A DNA stretch of 64,000 nucleotides, from positions 182,061 to 246,060 of the forward strand of contig NZ_QORW01000010.1 in assembly GCF_003574735.1 (NCBI RefSeq). Direction: 5' to 3'. Below are positions 54,095 to 63,994 of the stretch, piece by piece. Position 1 is the stretch's first letter. The number at the start of each line of letters is the position of its first letter. Under the pieces are notes generated by a model. That model was given only the letters and a program-made list of their open reading frames with translations. It did not search any database and was not told where the DNA came from. The translations under genes were made by a program, and so were the position numbers. This stretch comes from Dongia deserti. Its GTDB lineage: Bacteria; Pseudomonadota; Alphaproteobacteria; Dongiales; Dongiaceae.

Positions 54095-55358
54095 TCAAGA
54101 CGTCGACCGCAGGGCCGCTGGCTTGTAGGCCAGATAGGCGCGCTGCTTGGCGATGTGGTCTGCCAGGTATCGCGCGTCATGCCACACTCCCCAGATGAAG
54201 GACGAGCCGCGCCGCGTCTGCCAGGGCAGGCCGAGGAAGTAGATGCCAGGCTCGCTCGAGATGCCGCGCTGATGCACCGGCCGGCCGTTCCCGTCGAGCG
54301 CGTTCACTTTCAGCCAGCCGTAGCCGGCCGAATAGCCCGTCGCCCAGATGATCGACGTGATGCCGGCCTTGGCGAGATCGAGTTCGAGGATGGGGTCGCT
54401 CACACATTCTGGATCAGCAAGGATGTCGCGCGCTTCCGGCTCCTCGGGAAGATCGAGGCCGTTCCTCGCGACATAGGCATCAGCTTCGTCAAGGATCGCC
54501 AGGTAGTCGGCATCACCCTTGGCGAGGTTGCGCGCCAGATCGGCGGCCAGCACCAGCTTACCGTCCCGGAAGCCCTCGGTGCGCCCGACCAGGGTCATGC
54601 CCTTTGCCGCGAAGCGGCGCAGGTCGACCGTCTCCCGCCTTTGGCCCCGCTGACCGCGATGGTGGTGTGCTCGACGCCGGGCACGGCCTCGGCATCCCAC
54701 TTGTTGAGCACCCCCAGCCACCAGCAGAAATCCTGTCCGCGATAGCTGCGCGGCGGGCGCCCATGCGGCCCGACCGACAGGAAGACACGCGCCGGCCCGA
54801 ATCCTGAAGCTCGTCGGCGATCTGCACGCCCGAAGAACCCGTTCCGACGACGAGCACCGCCCCTGCCCGCAGATGCGCGGGGTTTCGGTAGTCCGCGGAA
54901 TGAATCTGCGCGACGCCCACGTCCTCCGGAACGAGGCCGGGCATGACTGGGGTCTGGAAGGGGCCGGTCGCGGCGATCACATGGTCGGCTTCGATCGTGC
55001 CTCCCGACGTCTCGGCTCGGAAGCCGCGCCGCCCGGCATTGCGGGTCACTGCCGCGACCGCGACGCCGCAGCGAATGGGCGCGGCGATCTTCTGCGCATA
55101 GGCGACGAAGTAGTCTGCCACTTCGTCCTTGCCCGGGAAACCGTCGGGGTCACTCGAAAACTCCATTCCGGGGAAGCGATCATGCCAGGCCGGTCCGTTG
55201 GCGACGAGCGAATCCCACCGGCCGGTGCGCCAGCGCTCGGCTATGCGGCCACGCTCGACGACCAGGTGCTGGATGCCATGGCCGCTCAGATGTTCGCTCA
55301 TGGCGATCCCGGCTTGTCCTCCACCGACGACGAGCACCTCCACTTTCTCGACTGACAT
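54095..55358 (-). pseudogene. Flavin-containing monooxygenase with two frameshifts
   Basis: Starts MSVEKVEVLVVGGGQAGIAM (FAD motif), then GRWDSLVANGPAWHDRFPG and the second dinucleotide motif VLVVGTGSSGVQIADEL. Near 54785 the frame must shift to read VFLSVGPHGRPPRSYRGQDF and CWWLGVLNKWD; near 54635 it shifts again to ETVDLRRFAAKGMTLVGRTE and on to SIIWATGYSAGYGWL and the normal end at 54095. With both shifts it is a full-length FMO/YhhX-like monooxygenase. It lies 51 bp after the amine dehydrogenase. Confidence 0.8.
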
Positions 55359-55409
55359 GGCTTCGCCTCTTTCACGTGTATGGGTCCAGCGATGGCGCTC
55401 TGCGGGGCG

Positions 55410-57482
55410 TCAGGGCAGGAGCCCGGCAAGCTCGCGTCGGAACGACAGCGCGTCGCCTATGTCGGGAGCGTCCAGTTCCTCGGCATAGCGTCGCCCGGCA
55501 TAGGTGGCCCATGCGATCGGGCCCGGTGCCGCGGCATCCCCAATCAGTTTCAGGGACAAGATCCCCGCGCCCTGCCAGTCGCGTGCGCGCAGCTCGTGAT
55601 AGAGCGCGTCGTTCGGGGTGCGGCTCGCGACCATGACCACGGCATCGGCCGCGATGGTCGTTTGGGCTCCCGTCCACGTGCAGCCGAGCCGAACCTCGCC
55701 CGCACCGATGGCTTCCGGTGCCTTGGATGGCACCACGTTGACGCCCAACGAGAGAAGCCGGCGCATGATGACGGCCTGCTCCAGCGTGTTCTCGGTCCAT
55801 TCCGCTATCTTGGTGGCCGGCGTGACGAAGTCCACCTGGCAGCCGCGCGCAACCAGGGCCTCGGCTATGACCGAGCCCATGTAGAAGTGGTCGTCGTCGT
55901 AGAGCATGACCCGTCCGTCGATCGGCCCGTCGCCGGCCATCAGGTCGTCGGGCGTGAACAGCGGCATTCCCGGCTCGGTCGGTATCGGGACAAGATGCAG
56001 GCGTGCCACCGCATCCCGGCGCCAGGTCGCCCCGGTTGCGATGGCGACGTGCTCGAAGCCCATCTCGAGGACGTCGTCGGCCGTCATGCAGCTGTCGAGA
56101 TAGGTTTCGACATTCGGCAGGGGTGCGATCTGACCGGTGCGATAGTCAGCCACCCGCCCCCAGGCCGAGAGGCCGGGCAGGCCCCGTTCCCGCGCAACCC
56201 GGCCGCCGAGCGTGGTGGTCGCCTCGGCCAGCGCAACGCGGTAGCCGCGCTTGCCGAGCTGCAGCGCGGCCTCGAGACCGGTCGGGCCCGCGCCGACGAT
56301 GAGGATCGATTCCGACGGTCCCTTGGCACGCGGGTGCTCCGGATGCCAACCCTTTCGCCATTCCTCCATGAAAGCGGTGTTCTGCGTGCAGCGGCTGATG
56401 GCGCCGGTCATGTCGCCGCTGACGCAGATGTTGCAGCCGATGCATTCGCGGATATCCTCGAGTCGGCCTTCCTCGATCTTCTTCGGCAGGAAGGGATCGG
56501 CGATCGACGGTCGCGCGGCGCCGATGAAGTCGAGGATGCCCTCTCTTACCTGCCTGACCATCGCGTCGGCGGAGGTGAAGCGGCCGACGCCGACGACGGG
56601 CTTGGAAGTCAGGTCCTTGATGCCGCGCACCAGGTCCTCCTGGGCGGCCTCCGGCGCGAAGCGCGAAGTGCCGGAGCAGTTCTCCCACGTGCCATGCGCC
56701 AGATCCCAGAGGTCCGGCAGATCTCTGTTCAATGCGATGAAATCACGAACCTCGGCGTTGGAGAAGCCGAGCGCACCGGCCTCGTGCAGCGACAGCCGCA
56801 ACGTGATCGCCATCTCGCCGCCCATTTCCTCGCGCGCCTCTGCAATCACCTCGCGCACGAAGCGCGACCGGTTCTCGAGGCTGCCGCCGTATTCGTCGCT
56901 GCGCTGGTTGGTGACGCGGGAGAGGAAGTGCTGGAAGATGCCGAAGCCGTGCGCGCCATAGAGGCAGACCAGGTCGAACCCGGCCGTCTTGGCACGACGG
57001 ATCGCGGCGCGGAACCAGCGCCTGATGTTGCGGATGTCATCGCGGTCGATGGTCCGCGCCTGCACCGGATCGGCGGTGAAGGTGAGGATGGGGCCGCCGG
57101 TGACGGCCAGGGGCACCTCGCGGCTGTAGAGGTTCGGCCCGTTGATGCCGGAATAGGCGAGCTGGATGCCGGCGAGCGCGCCGTGCGACTTCATCGCCTC
57201 GGCCATGCGGGCGAGCGCGGGGATTTCCCGGTCGTCCCACAGGCGCTGCTCGATGAAGGGGGTGATTTCCGAACTTTGGTGGATCTCGGTCTGCTCGGTG
57301 AAGATCACGCCCCAGCCGCCTTCCGCCTTGGTGCGGCGCATCTCGGCTACTGCCGAGGGGTCACGATAGCCGCCACCGTTGCAGTGGGGCACCTGGTAGA
57401 AGCGGTTCTTCGCGAGCTTTGGTCCGATGCGCACCGGCTCGAACAGGACGTCGTAGCGGCTGGGTCGGATACTTGAGGCCAT
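55410..57482 (-). CDS. Histamine/trimethylamine-dehydrogenase-family iron-sulfur flavoprotein
   Basis: 690 residues: OYE-type FMN barrel (1-340), [4Fe-4S] site Cys347-x2-Cys350-x2-Cys353-x11-Cys365, then an ADP-binding domain (ILIVGAGPTGLEAALQLGKR). Cys34 in VPHCNGGG is the expected 6-S-cysteinyl-FMN attachment. Positions matching the TMADH aromatic bowl (Tyr60, Trp264, Trp355) are Gln64, Trp266 and Asp357, the set I recall for histamine dehydrogenase (Gln65, Trp267, Asp358). It follows a Pot-type importer, so deamination of an imported diamine, histamine or agmatine is likely. Confidence 0.88.
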   Translation of the reverse strand: MASSIRPSRYDVLFEPVRIGPKLAKNRFYQVPHCNGGGYRDPSAVAEMRRTKAEGGWGVIFTEQTEIHQSSEITPFIEQRLWDDREIPALARMAEAMKSHGALAGIQLAYSGINGPNLYSREVPLAVTGGPILTFTADPVQARTIDRDDIRNIRRWFRAAIRRAKTAGFDLVCLYGAHGFGIFQHFLSRVTNQRSDEYGGSLENRSRFVREVIAEAREEMGGEMAITLRLSLHEAGALGFSNAEVRDFIALNRDLPDLWDLAHGTWENCSGTSRFAPEAAQEDLVRGIKDLTSKPVVGVGRFTSADAMVRQVREGILDFIGAARPSIADPFLPKKIEEGRLEDIRECIGCNICVSGDMTGAISRCTQNTAFMEEWRKGWHPEHPRAKGPSESILIVGAGPTGLEAALQLGKRGYRVALAEATTTLGGRVARERGLPGLSAWGRVADYRTGQIAPLPNVETYLDSCMTADDVLEMGFEHVAIATGATWRRDAVARLHLVPIPTEPGMPLFTPDDLMAGDGPIDGRVMLYDDDHFYMGSVIAEALVARGCQVDFVTPATKIAEWTENTLEQAVIMRRLLSLGVNVVPSKAPEAIGAGEVRLGCTWTGAQTTIAADAVVMVASRTPNDALYHELRARDWQGAGILSLKLIGDAAAPGPIAWATYAGRRYAEELDAPDIGDALSFRRELAGLLP

Positions 57483-57568
57483 GGTTCACCTCCATGGGGG
57501 GAAGTCGAGATTGGCGTCGAGGAACGATGGGAACGACGCATCGGCTGGCAGTCGGGCGCAACGGACAG

Positions 57569-57632
57569 GGACGCGCCACTCTGCCCGTCACCCAGCCGGG
57601 GCGACGGTTCGCGCAGTTCGGCCGGCGCGTCC
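57569..57632 (-). terminator. Possible long-range stem after the polyamine binding protein
   Basis: GGACGCGCC (57569-57577) and GGCGCGTCC (57624-57632) are perfect inverted arms 46 bases apart, starting 13 bases after the binding-protein stop. The loop is long, so the structure is uncertain. It would be the third binding-protein gene in this window followed by a stem. Confidence 0.35.
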
Positions 57633-57644
57633 TTGGGGTGGCCG

Positions 57645-58661
57645 CTACCGCTTCAGGTTGGTCCAGATCGTGTCGTACAAGCGCTGCGTCTCCTTATCGC
57701 ATGCCGCCACGAAGTCGAAGGTCGCGCCTTCCGGCGGATTGTTCTCGGGACTGTTCTTGATCTCGTCGGCGAGGAAGGGCTCGGTCCCCTTAACGCCGGG
57801 GGTGTAGGCAGCGTAGTTTGTTACTGCCGCCGCATTCTTCGGATCCAGCAGGAAGTTCATGAACTTCAGCGCGTTCTCGCGATTGGGCGCGTCCTTCAGC
57901 AGCACGACGTTGTCCATCCAGACGACGGCGCCTTCCTTGGGATAGGCGTATTCGATGTTCGCGCCTTCCGCCCGCGCCTTGGCCGAGAAGCCGTTGTAGA
58001 TCATACCCGCCGCGGCATCGCCGGAGACCAGCACGTCCTTGGCGGTATCGGAGCCGAACGAGGCCCAGTTCGCCTTGGCTTCCAGCAGCATGGCCATCAG
58101 GGTCTTGAGCTGGTCGCGGTCCTGCGTGCATTGCGGAATGCCCATATACATGGAGGCGAGCGCGAGAACCTCTCCCTGACTGTCCAACACGTTGATGCGG
58201 CCCTTCAGCTCCTCCGGCGGGTCAAAGATGATGGCGAGCGTATTGATGTCGCCCTTGTAGACGTCGCGGTTCACCGAGAAGGCGGTTGAGCCCCACTGAT
58301 AGGGAATCGAGTGCTTTCGGCCCGGATCGAAGGGAACGTCCAGCCACTCGTCCTGGATGTTGTCGAAGTTCGGCATCTCGTCGGCCGTGAAACTGTCGAG
58401 CAGGCCCTGGTCCGCCATGATCTTGACCATGTAGTCGCCAGGCACCGCCACGTCATACTGCCCGAGGCGGCCGGCCTTGAGGCTCGCCAGCATCGCCTCG
58501 TTGGAATCGTAAGTGTCGATGGTGACGTTGATGCCGGTCTCCGCCTTGAACTTGTCCACCAACTCCTGCGGCATGTATTCGAACCAGTGGTAGACCTTCA
58601 GCTCGCCCGCGGCGAAAGCGGGAGTGGAAAGAAGCGTAAAGACAAGCGCTAGTTTTTTCAT
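57645..58661 (-). CDS. Spermidine/putrescine-type ABC transporter substrate-binding protein (PotD/PotF)
   Basis: 338 residues with a short Sec signal peptide (MKKLALVFTLLSTPAFA, cleavage before AGELKVYHW). Motifs: VYHWFEYMPQELVDKFKAET, YDVAVPGDYMV, IPYQWGSTAFSVNRDV, KEGAVVWMDNVVLLKDAPN. These are typical of PotD/PotF-like polyamine-binding proteins. It is the fourth gene of the leftward operon, in front of the amine dehydrogenase. Confidence 0.92.
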   Translation of the reverse strand: MKKLALVFTLLSTPAFAAGELKVYHWFEYMPQELVDKFKAETGINVTIDTYDSNEAMLASLKAGRLGQYDVAVPGDYMVKIMADQGLLDSFTADEMPNFDNIQDEWLDVPFDPGRKHSIPYQWGSTAFSVNRDVYKGDINTLAIIFDPPEELKGRINVLDSQGEVLALASMYMGIPQCTQDRDQLKTLMAMLLEAKANWASFGSDTAKDVLVSGDAAAGMIYNGFSAKARAEGANIEYAYPKEGAVVWMDNVVLLKDAPNRENALKFMNFLLDPKNAAAVTNYAAYTPGVKGTEPFLADEIKNSPENNPPEGATFDFVAACDKETQRLYDTIWTNLKR

Positions 58662-58678
58662 TGTCCTTCTCCTCTGGA

Positions 58679-59488
58679 TCAGCGGGCCTTCTGCCCGATG
58701 CGGTTGATGAGATAGCTCAGCGTGACGAAGATGACGGAAACAGCTAGCATCAGCGTCGAAATCGCCATGATGTTGGGCTTGATACCCTGCTTGACGGAGC
58801 CGAAGATCGCGGTTGGCAGCGTCTCCATGCCAGCGCCCTTGACGAAGTTTGTGATGATGAAGTCGTCCAGACTGATGATGAAGGCGAGCAGCCAGCCCGA
58901 GATCACGCCCGGCATCATCAGCGGCAGGAGGATGAGCCGGAACGCCTGCCAGCGAGTGGCATAGAGGTCGCGGGCGGCGAGTTCATAGGTGTCCTCGATG
59001 CCTTGCAGCCGCGCCGAAATCGGCAGGTAGGCGAAGGGGATGCAGAAGGTGATGTGCGCGATCAGGATGGTGCCATAGCCCGTGCGCACGCCGATGGTCG
59101 TGAAAAAGATCAGCGTGGCGACAGCGATGACGATCTCGGGCACCATCAGGGGCAGGCTGATGATGGCAAAACTCGTCTGGCGGCCACGGAAGCGTCCACC
59201 CCGGACCATCGCCACCGCGGCCGCAACTGCGATCACCGTCGCGGCGGTCGACGCAAGGAACGCGATGCTGATCGAGTTCCAGGCGGCGGCTCGGAAGATC
59301 GGCGCCTCGGGCCCGACGAAGACATCGACGTACCAGTGGGTCGAGAATCCGCCCCAGGCGGTGATCGAACGGCTCGCGTTGAAGGAATAGACCGCGACGA
59401 CGATCAGCGGCACGTAGAGGACTGTCAGGCAGAGCGCGGTCAGCGCCCCGAAGCCCATATAGCGCCGAATGTCAGTCCGCGCCGCCAT
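58679..59488 (-). CDS. Polyamine ABC transporter permease, PotC/PotI type
   Basis: 269 residues, six helices, start [22 protein letters not shown]-like loop [20 protein letters not shown] near residue 175, and [20 protein letters not shown], a PotC hallmark. The ATG overlaps the TGA of the PotB gene (ATGA). Confidence 0.92.
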   Translation of the reverse strand: MAARTDIRRYMGFGALTALCLTVLYVPLIVVAVYSFNASRSITAWGGFSTHWYVDVFVGPEAPIFRAAAWNSISIAFLASTAATVIAVAAAVAMVRGGRFRGRQTSFAIISLPLMVPEIVIAVATLIFFTTIGVRTGYGTILIAHITFCIPFAYLPISARLQGIEDTYELAARDLYATRWQAFRLILLPLMMPGVISGWLLAFIISLDDFIITNFVKGAGMETLPTAIFGSVKQGIKPNIMAISTLMLAVSVIFVTLSYLINRIGQKAR

Positions 59489-60407
59489 CACCGCTTCTCC
59501 CGCGTGGCGACCCGCACTTGCCACAGCAGCACCGCCAGAACCATGGTCAGCAGGATCATTGCTACCGCCGAACCGAAGGGCCAGTTGCCCGCGCTGCCGC
59601 GGAACTGTTCGTCGATCAGCGACCCGATCATGTAGGTGCGCGCCCCGCCCAGCAGGTCCGGGGCAAGGAAGGCGCCCAGCGACGGTACAAACACGAGGAT
59701 GCAGCCCGCGACGATGCCGGGCTTGACCGTCGGCAGGACAATCTCTCGCAGCACCGTCCAGGGACCCGCGTACAGGTCGCGCGCGGCTTCCGACAGGGCG
59801 AAATTGTAGCGCTCCACCGCCGCATAGATCGGTAGCACCATGAAAGGCAGGTAGCTGTAGAAGAGACCGATCTGAACCGCGAGATCGGTGTTGATGATGC
59901 GCAGCGGACTGTCGATCAGCCCGATGGCCATCAGCATCTCGTTGAACGGTCCGTGGTCGCGCAGGAGAAACCGCATCGAAACGGTGCGTATCAGCAGATT
60001 GACCCAGTAGGGCACGGTGATCAGGAAGACCCACAGCGCCCTGTGCCGGGGGTTGCGCGTGGCAATGAACCATGCGGTGGGAAAGCCGATGATAAGACAC
60101 AACAGCGTTGCCAGGCCGGCCTGCCAGATGGATCGCCAAAAGATCGTGATGTAGGTCCAGTTGGGAAGCGGCGGCTCGTCGCCGAACAGGCCCCGTTCCA
60201 CAAAGAACTGGTCATAGGCGTCGAGGCTGAACTGCCAGACGATGCCGCCGCGGAAATCCTTGGTCAGGAAGGAGTACACCGCCATTAGCGCGACCGGCAC
60301 CAGCATGAATATGCCGATCACCAGCCAGCTGGGCAGAAGCAGCGGCAACACGAGGCCTTGCCAGCCCGTTCCGCTGCGCGCGCTGCGGCTGGTCGCTTCG
60401 GCGGCCA

Positions 60408-60408
<1 letters not shown>
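59488..60408 (-). CDS. Polyamine ABC transporter permease, PotB/PotH type
   Basis: 306 residues with the PotB pattern [22 protein letters not shown], then a long first periplasmic segment, [20 protein letters not shown], the EAA loop [20 protein letters not shown] and [20 protein letters not shown]. The ATG at 60408 overlaps the PotA stop (ATGA), so PotA, PotB and PotC are translationally coupled. Confidence 0.92.
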
Positions 60409-61517
<1,109 letters not shown>

Positions 61518-61587
61518 ATACCCCCTCAGCTTGGCATTCGACGGTAAACTCAGGCAAAATCGGTGGTATATAACCCCAAGGGGGTAT
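61518..61587. promoter_or_regulatory. Divergent promoter region with mirrored RBS-overlapping inverted repeat
   Basis: ATACCCCCT (61518-61526) and AGGGGGTAT (61579-61587) are 9-bp inverted arms placed exactly at the two translation starts of the divergent potA-like and LuxR-type genes. Within the right arm CCCCAAGGGG is itself a palindrome. TATATAA (61567-61573) is an AT-rich -10-like element. The arms may be regulator-binding sites or simply two similar strong RBS. Confidence 0.45.
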
Positions 61588-61588
61588 G

Positions 61589-62410
61589 ATGGAAGCCTTG
61601 CCCAATGCCGCCGAAGCCGTTCTGGCGGACGCGATTCAAACGGCTGGCACCGCCGGGTTCGAAGCGGCGCTGAGCGGCTTCCTGCGCAAGAGCATCGCCT
61701 GCAACAACGTCGTGGTGATCGCCTTTCGCCGTGGGGCCGCGCCCGAAATCCTCTATGAGCAGGCGGACGATCCGGTGGTGTTCCGCAACCTTCACCGGGT
61801 CTATGTGGCGGGTGCCTATCTTCTCGATCCTTACCACGACCTGCACCTGAACCGCATCGCGCCCGGGGCCTACCGCCTGGTGGACATCGCGCCCGACCAG
61901 TTCCAGCGCAGCCAGTACTACCTCGACTACTACCGCCAGACGACGCTGATCGACGAGTTGACCTTCGTCAGCTATCCCGATGCTGGTACCACGCTGAATA
62001 TCTGTCTCGGCCGTGACGCCTCGATGCTGCGCACCTTCGGCGCGCAAGCGCGGGCGGTCGCCGCGCGAATCACGCCAATCGTCGTCGCGCTCGCAAATCG
62101 CCACTGGCACGCGCTGCGCAGAGATCCGGCCAGAGTCCCCGCGCCGGTATCAAGGCCGGCGGATGCGCCGCCGGAGCGGCTGCGCCGGGAGTTGTCCGAG
62201 AGCCACGTTATCCGGCTCTCGCAGCGCCAGGCCCAGGTAGCCCTGCTGATCCTGCAGGGGCATTCCTCCGTCTCGATCGGTCTGCGGCTGGGCGTGTCGC
62301 CGCAGACCGTGAAGGTGTTCCGGCGCCAGCTCTACGCCCGTTGCGGTATCAGCTCGCAGGCCGAACTCTTTGCCCTCCTCCTGCCGCTACTGACCACCAA
62401 GGCCGCCTAG
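61589..62410 (+). CDS. LuxR-family transcriptional regulator
   Basis: 273 residues. The N-terminal 180 residues form a GAF/PAS-like sensor of no precise family (FLRKSIACNNVVVIAFRRGA; YLLDPYHDLHLNRIAPGAYR). The C-terminal LuxR helix-turn-helix reads LSQRQAQVALLILQGHSSVS, IGLRLGVSPQTVKVFRRQLY. An ATG three bases upstream (61586) is also possible, but 61589 has better RBS spacing. Being divergent from the amine operon it probably controls it. It lacks the usual acyl-homoserine-lactone-binding signature, so a polyamine-type signal is more likely. Confidence 0.88.
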   Translation: MEALPNAAEAVLADAIQTAGTAGFEAALSGFLRKSIACNNVVVIAFRRGAAPEILYEQADDPVVFRNLHRVYVAGAYLLDPYHDLHLNRIAPGAYRLVDIAPDQFQRSQYYLDYYRQTTLIDELTFVSYPDAGTTLNICLGRDASMLRTFGAQARAVAARITPIVVALANRHWHALRRDPARVPAPVSRPADAPPERLRRELSESHVIRLSQRQAQVALLILQGHSSVSIGLRLGVSPQTVKVFRRQLYARCGISSQAELFALLLPLLTTKAA

Positions 62411-62998
62411 ATCCTTTGAGCCTAGATCATTGGCATCCTGGCAAACCTCACCATCTTGCCTACGCTTTCGCGGCGCTCGCACCTAGCGCTTCTCGACTAT
62501 GTCGAGGCGCTGCCGAGGATATGCGCATATTCTGTCCGAGCAGCGGCACATGTGCCGAGTGCTCAATAACGAAGCACTATTCGCGGTCCCCGGCAGTTGA
62601 GCAGTCTTCCTTGGGCCGCTCTCGTGGTTCAGGCAACTCGATTCGACGACGCCTCGCACAACATGCCTTCCGCTTAGGGTCAAACGCGGCGGTGGGATCA
62701 TGTCCGCCATAGGTCGGTCTCAAACTCGATAGCGGACATCTCCAGCCGGTGCCGGTTTGGCAGTTCGTGCCAGCTTCTGCCGCAGTTCGCTGCTCCATCC
62801 GCGGACGCGTCGGAAGTCTGCTCTTGAACGCTGCCGTCGTTACGGAGCTCATCCGAAACCTGCCGGCGGCCAACTCCACCGGCAAGGTCCGCTACTACAA
62901 ACGATTGTTCTGCGGCGGCTCGCCAACTGAACTGAGAATTCGCCGATGCAGCGGCGTTCGCCTCTAGTAATGGCGTCACAAACCAAGGGGATGGCGGA
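62411..62998. other. 588-bp stretch without a supportable gene
   Basis: Short frames exist on both strands, but none has a convincing start, RBS or family motif, and their composition is Arg/Ser/Cys-rich as in shadow frames. The octamer TAGCGGAC occurs here in both orientations (62730-62737 and, inverted, 62887-62894). Confidence 0.5.
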
Positions 62999-63670
62999 CT
63001 ACACAGGGTCGTCTGACCGCCGATGGGTGGCCCCATCTGGCCACGCGCAGATACAAACGCGATTGCCCGCGCGGTCGGCGAGCGTCCAGTGCGGCGGTGC
63101 ATGCGACTCTCTGACGATACGGCCGCCCGCAGCGAGCGCTGCCTCGAACCGCGCCTTGACGTGCTCGCGCGCGACCGAGACGTCGATGTGCATCGCGTGG
63201 CGCAATGGCTTGGCCTGGTCGAGCTCTTGCATCCAGACCGTCGATCCGTGTCCAAGGGGGTCGACCGCATTGTCATCGGCCATCGGGGTGTAGCCGAGGA
63301 CGGCCCGCCAAAAACTGACGTCAATTGCATCGCGTTTCGCCGCGATGGCGACCTGCACCTCCTGGACGGCCGCACGATCGGCGACCGCACCGTATTCCCG
63401 CGCAACTGCCGAAACCGCCCGCGCGAGTTGGACATGCCATGATTCGAGATTCCAGATGTCACGGCTCAGCCGGACGGTCACGCGAGTATCTGTAAGGGTT
63501 AGCAGCACCCCGGCACCCGCAATCCCTGGTGCCTTCGCAACCGCCTCGGCCAAGCGCGCCGCCTCGCTCAGCGACCCGACGCGAAAGACCGCGGTCGCGC
63601 CGCCGTGCAGTACGACCCAGTCATTGACACCCTCGGCGGCGAGGAAATCACGCCAACCCTGCTCGCTCAT
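62999..63670 (-). CDS. Pterin-dehydratase-like/VOC (glyoxalase) fusion protein
   Basis: 223 residues. The first 100 residues follow the pterin-4a-carbinolamine dehydratase pattern (FRVGSLSEAARLAEAVAKA...RVTVRLSRDIWNLESWHVQL, ARAVSAVA), but the catalytic His-His-Pro is absent (APGIAGAG instead). The second half is a VOC domain (VQVAIAAKRDAIDVSFWRAV, LGYTP; HIDVSVAREHVKARFEAALA; APPHWTLADRAGNRVCI). GGAGG lies six bases before ATG 63670. Probably a ligand-binding or isomerase protein; reaction unknown. Confidence 0.8.
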   Translation of the reverse strand: MSEQGWRDFLAAEGVNDWVVLHGGATAVFRVGSLSEAARLAEAVAKAPGIAGAGVLLTLTDTRVTVRLSRDIWNLESWHVQLARAVSAVAREYGAVADRAAVQEVQVAIAAKRDAIDVSFWRAVLGYTPMADDNAVDPLGHGSTVWMQELDQAKPLRHAMHIDVSVAREHVKARFEAALAAGGRIVRESHAPPHWTLADRAGNRVCICAWPDGATHRRSDDPV

Positions 63671-63951
63671 GTTCGTCCTCCAGGTCAAGCGGCGATAGGC
63701 CGCCGAGATCTTTCCCTCAGACCATCTTGGCCTGCCGGCTACTGGGTGGCAATGAGGTGAACCCGGATCAACGATTTCCGAGAAGGGTCAAACTGGAGCA
63801 TTGAAGATAGGCCTTGCGATGTCGGATCCGTGTTGAATAGCGGACCTCTCCTGCCGAGGCGGGACTGGCAGAAAAGTGCCAAAGGACTAAACCGCTCGCG
63901 CGGTAGTGTGGGGCTGCGGGCGGCAGGGAGCGGGATAGCGGGGCGGAGGGT
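63671..63951. other. Intergenic sequence without a supportable gene
   Basis: Upstream of the PCD-VOC gene. One more TAGCGGAC octamer is at 63838-63845. No conserved reading frame or promoter stands out. Confidence 0.5.
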
Positions 63952-63994
63952 CCTGTCTTGAAGATGAGGGGTTGCCAACCTCACTCAAGACAGG
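63952..63994. repeat. Long imperfect hairpin at the right edge of the window
   Basis: CCTGTCTTGA (63952-63961) pairs with TCAAGACAGG (63985-63994); inside, TGAGG (63965-63969) pairs with CCTCA (63979-63983). An alternative inner stem GGTTG-C-CAACC lies at 63970-63980. No U-tract follows. It could be a palindromic repeat, the end of a mobile element continuing outside the window, or a transcription-stop structure. Confidence 0.5.

Noticed and set aside
62483..62885. Short minus-strand frames of 75-102 residues
   Set aside because: Composition rich in Arg, Ser and Cys, overlapping in different frames, no RBS and no motif.
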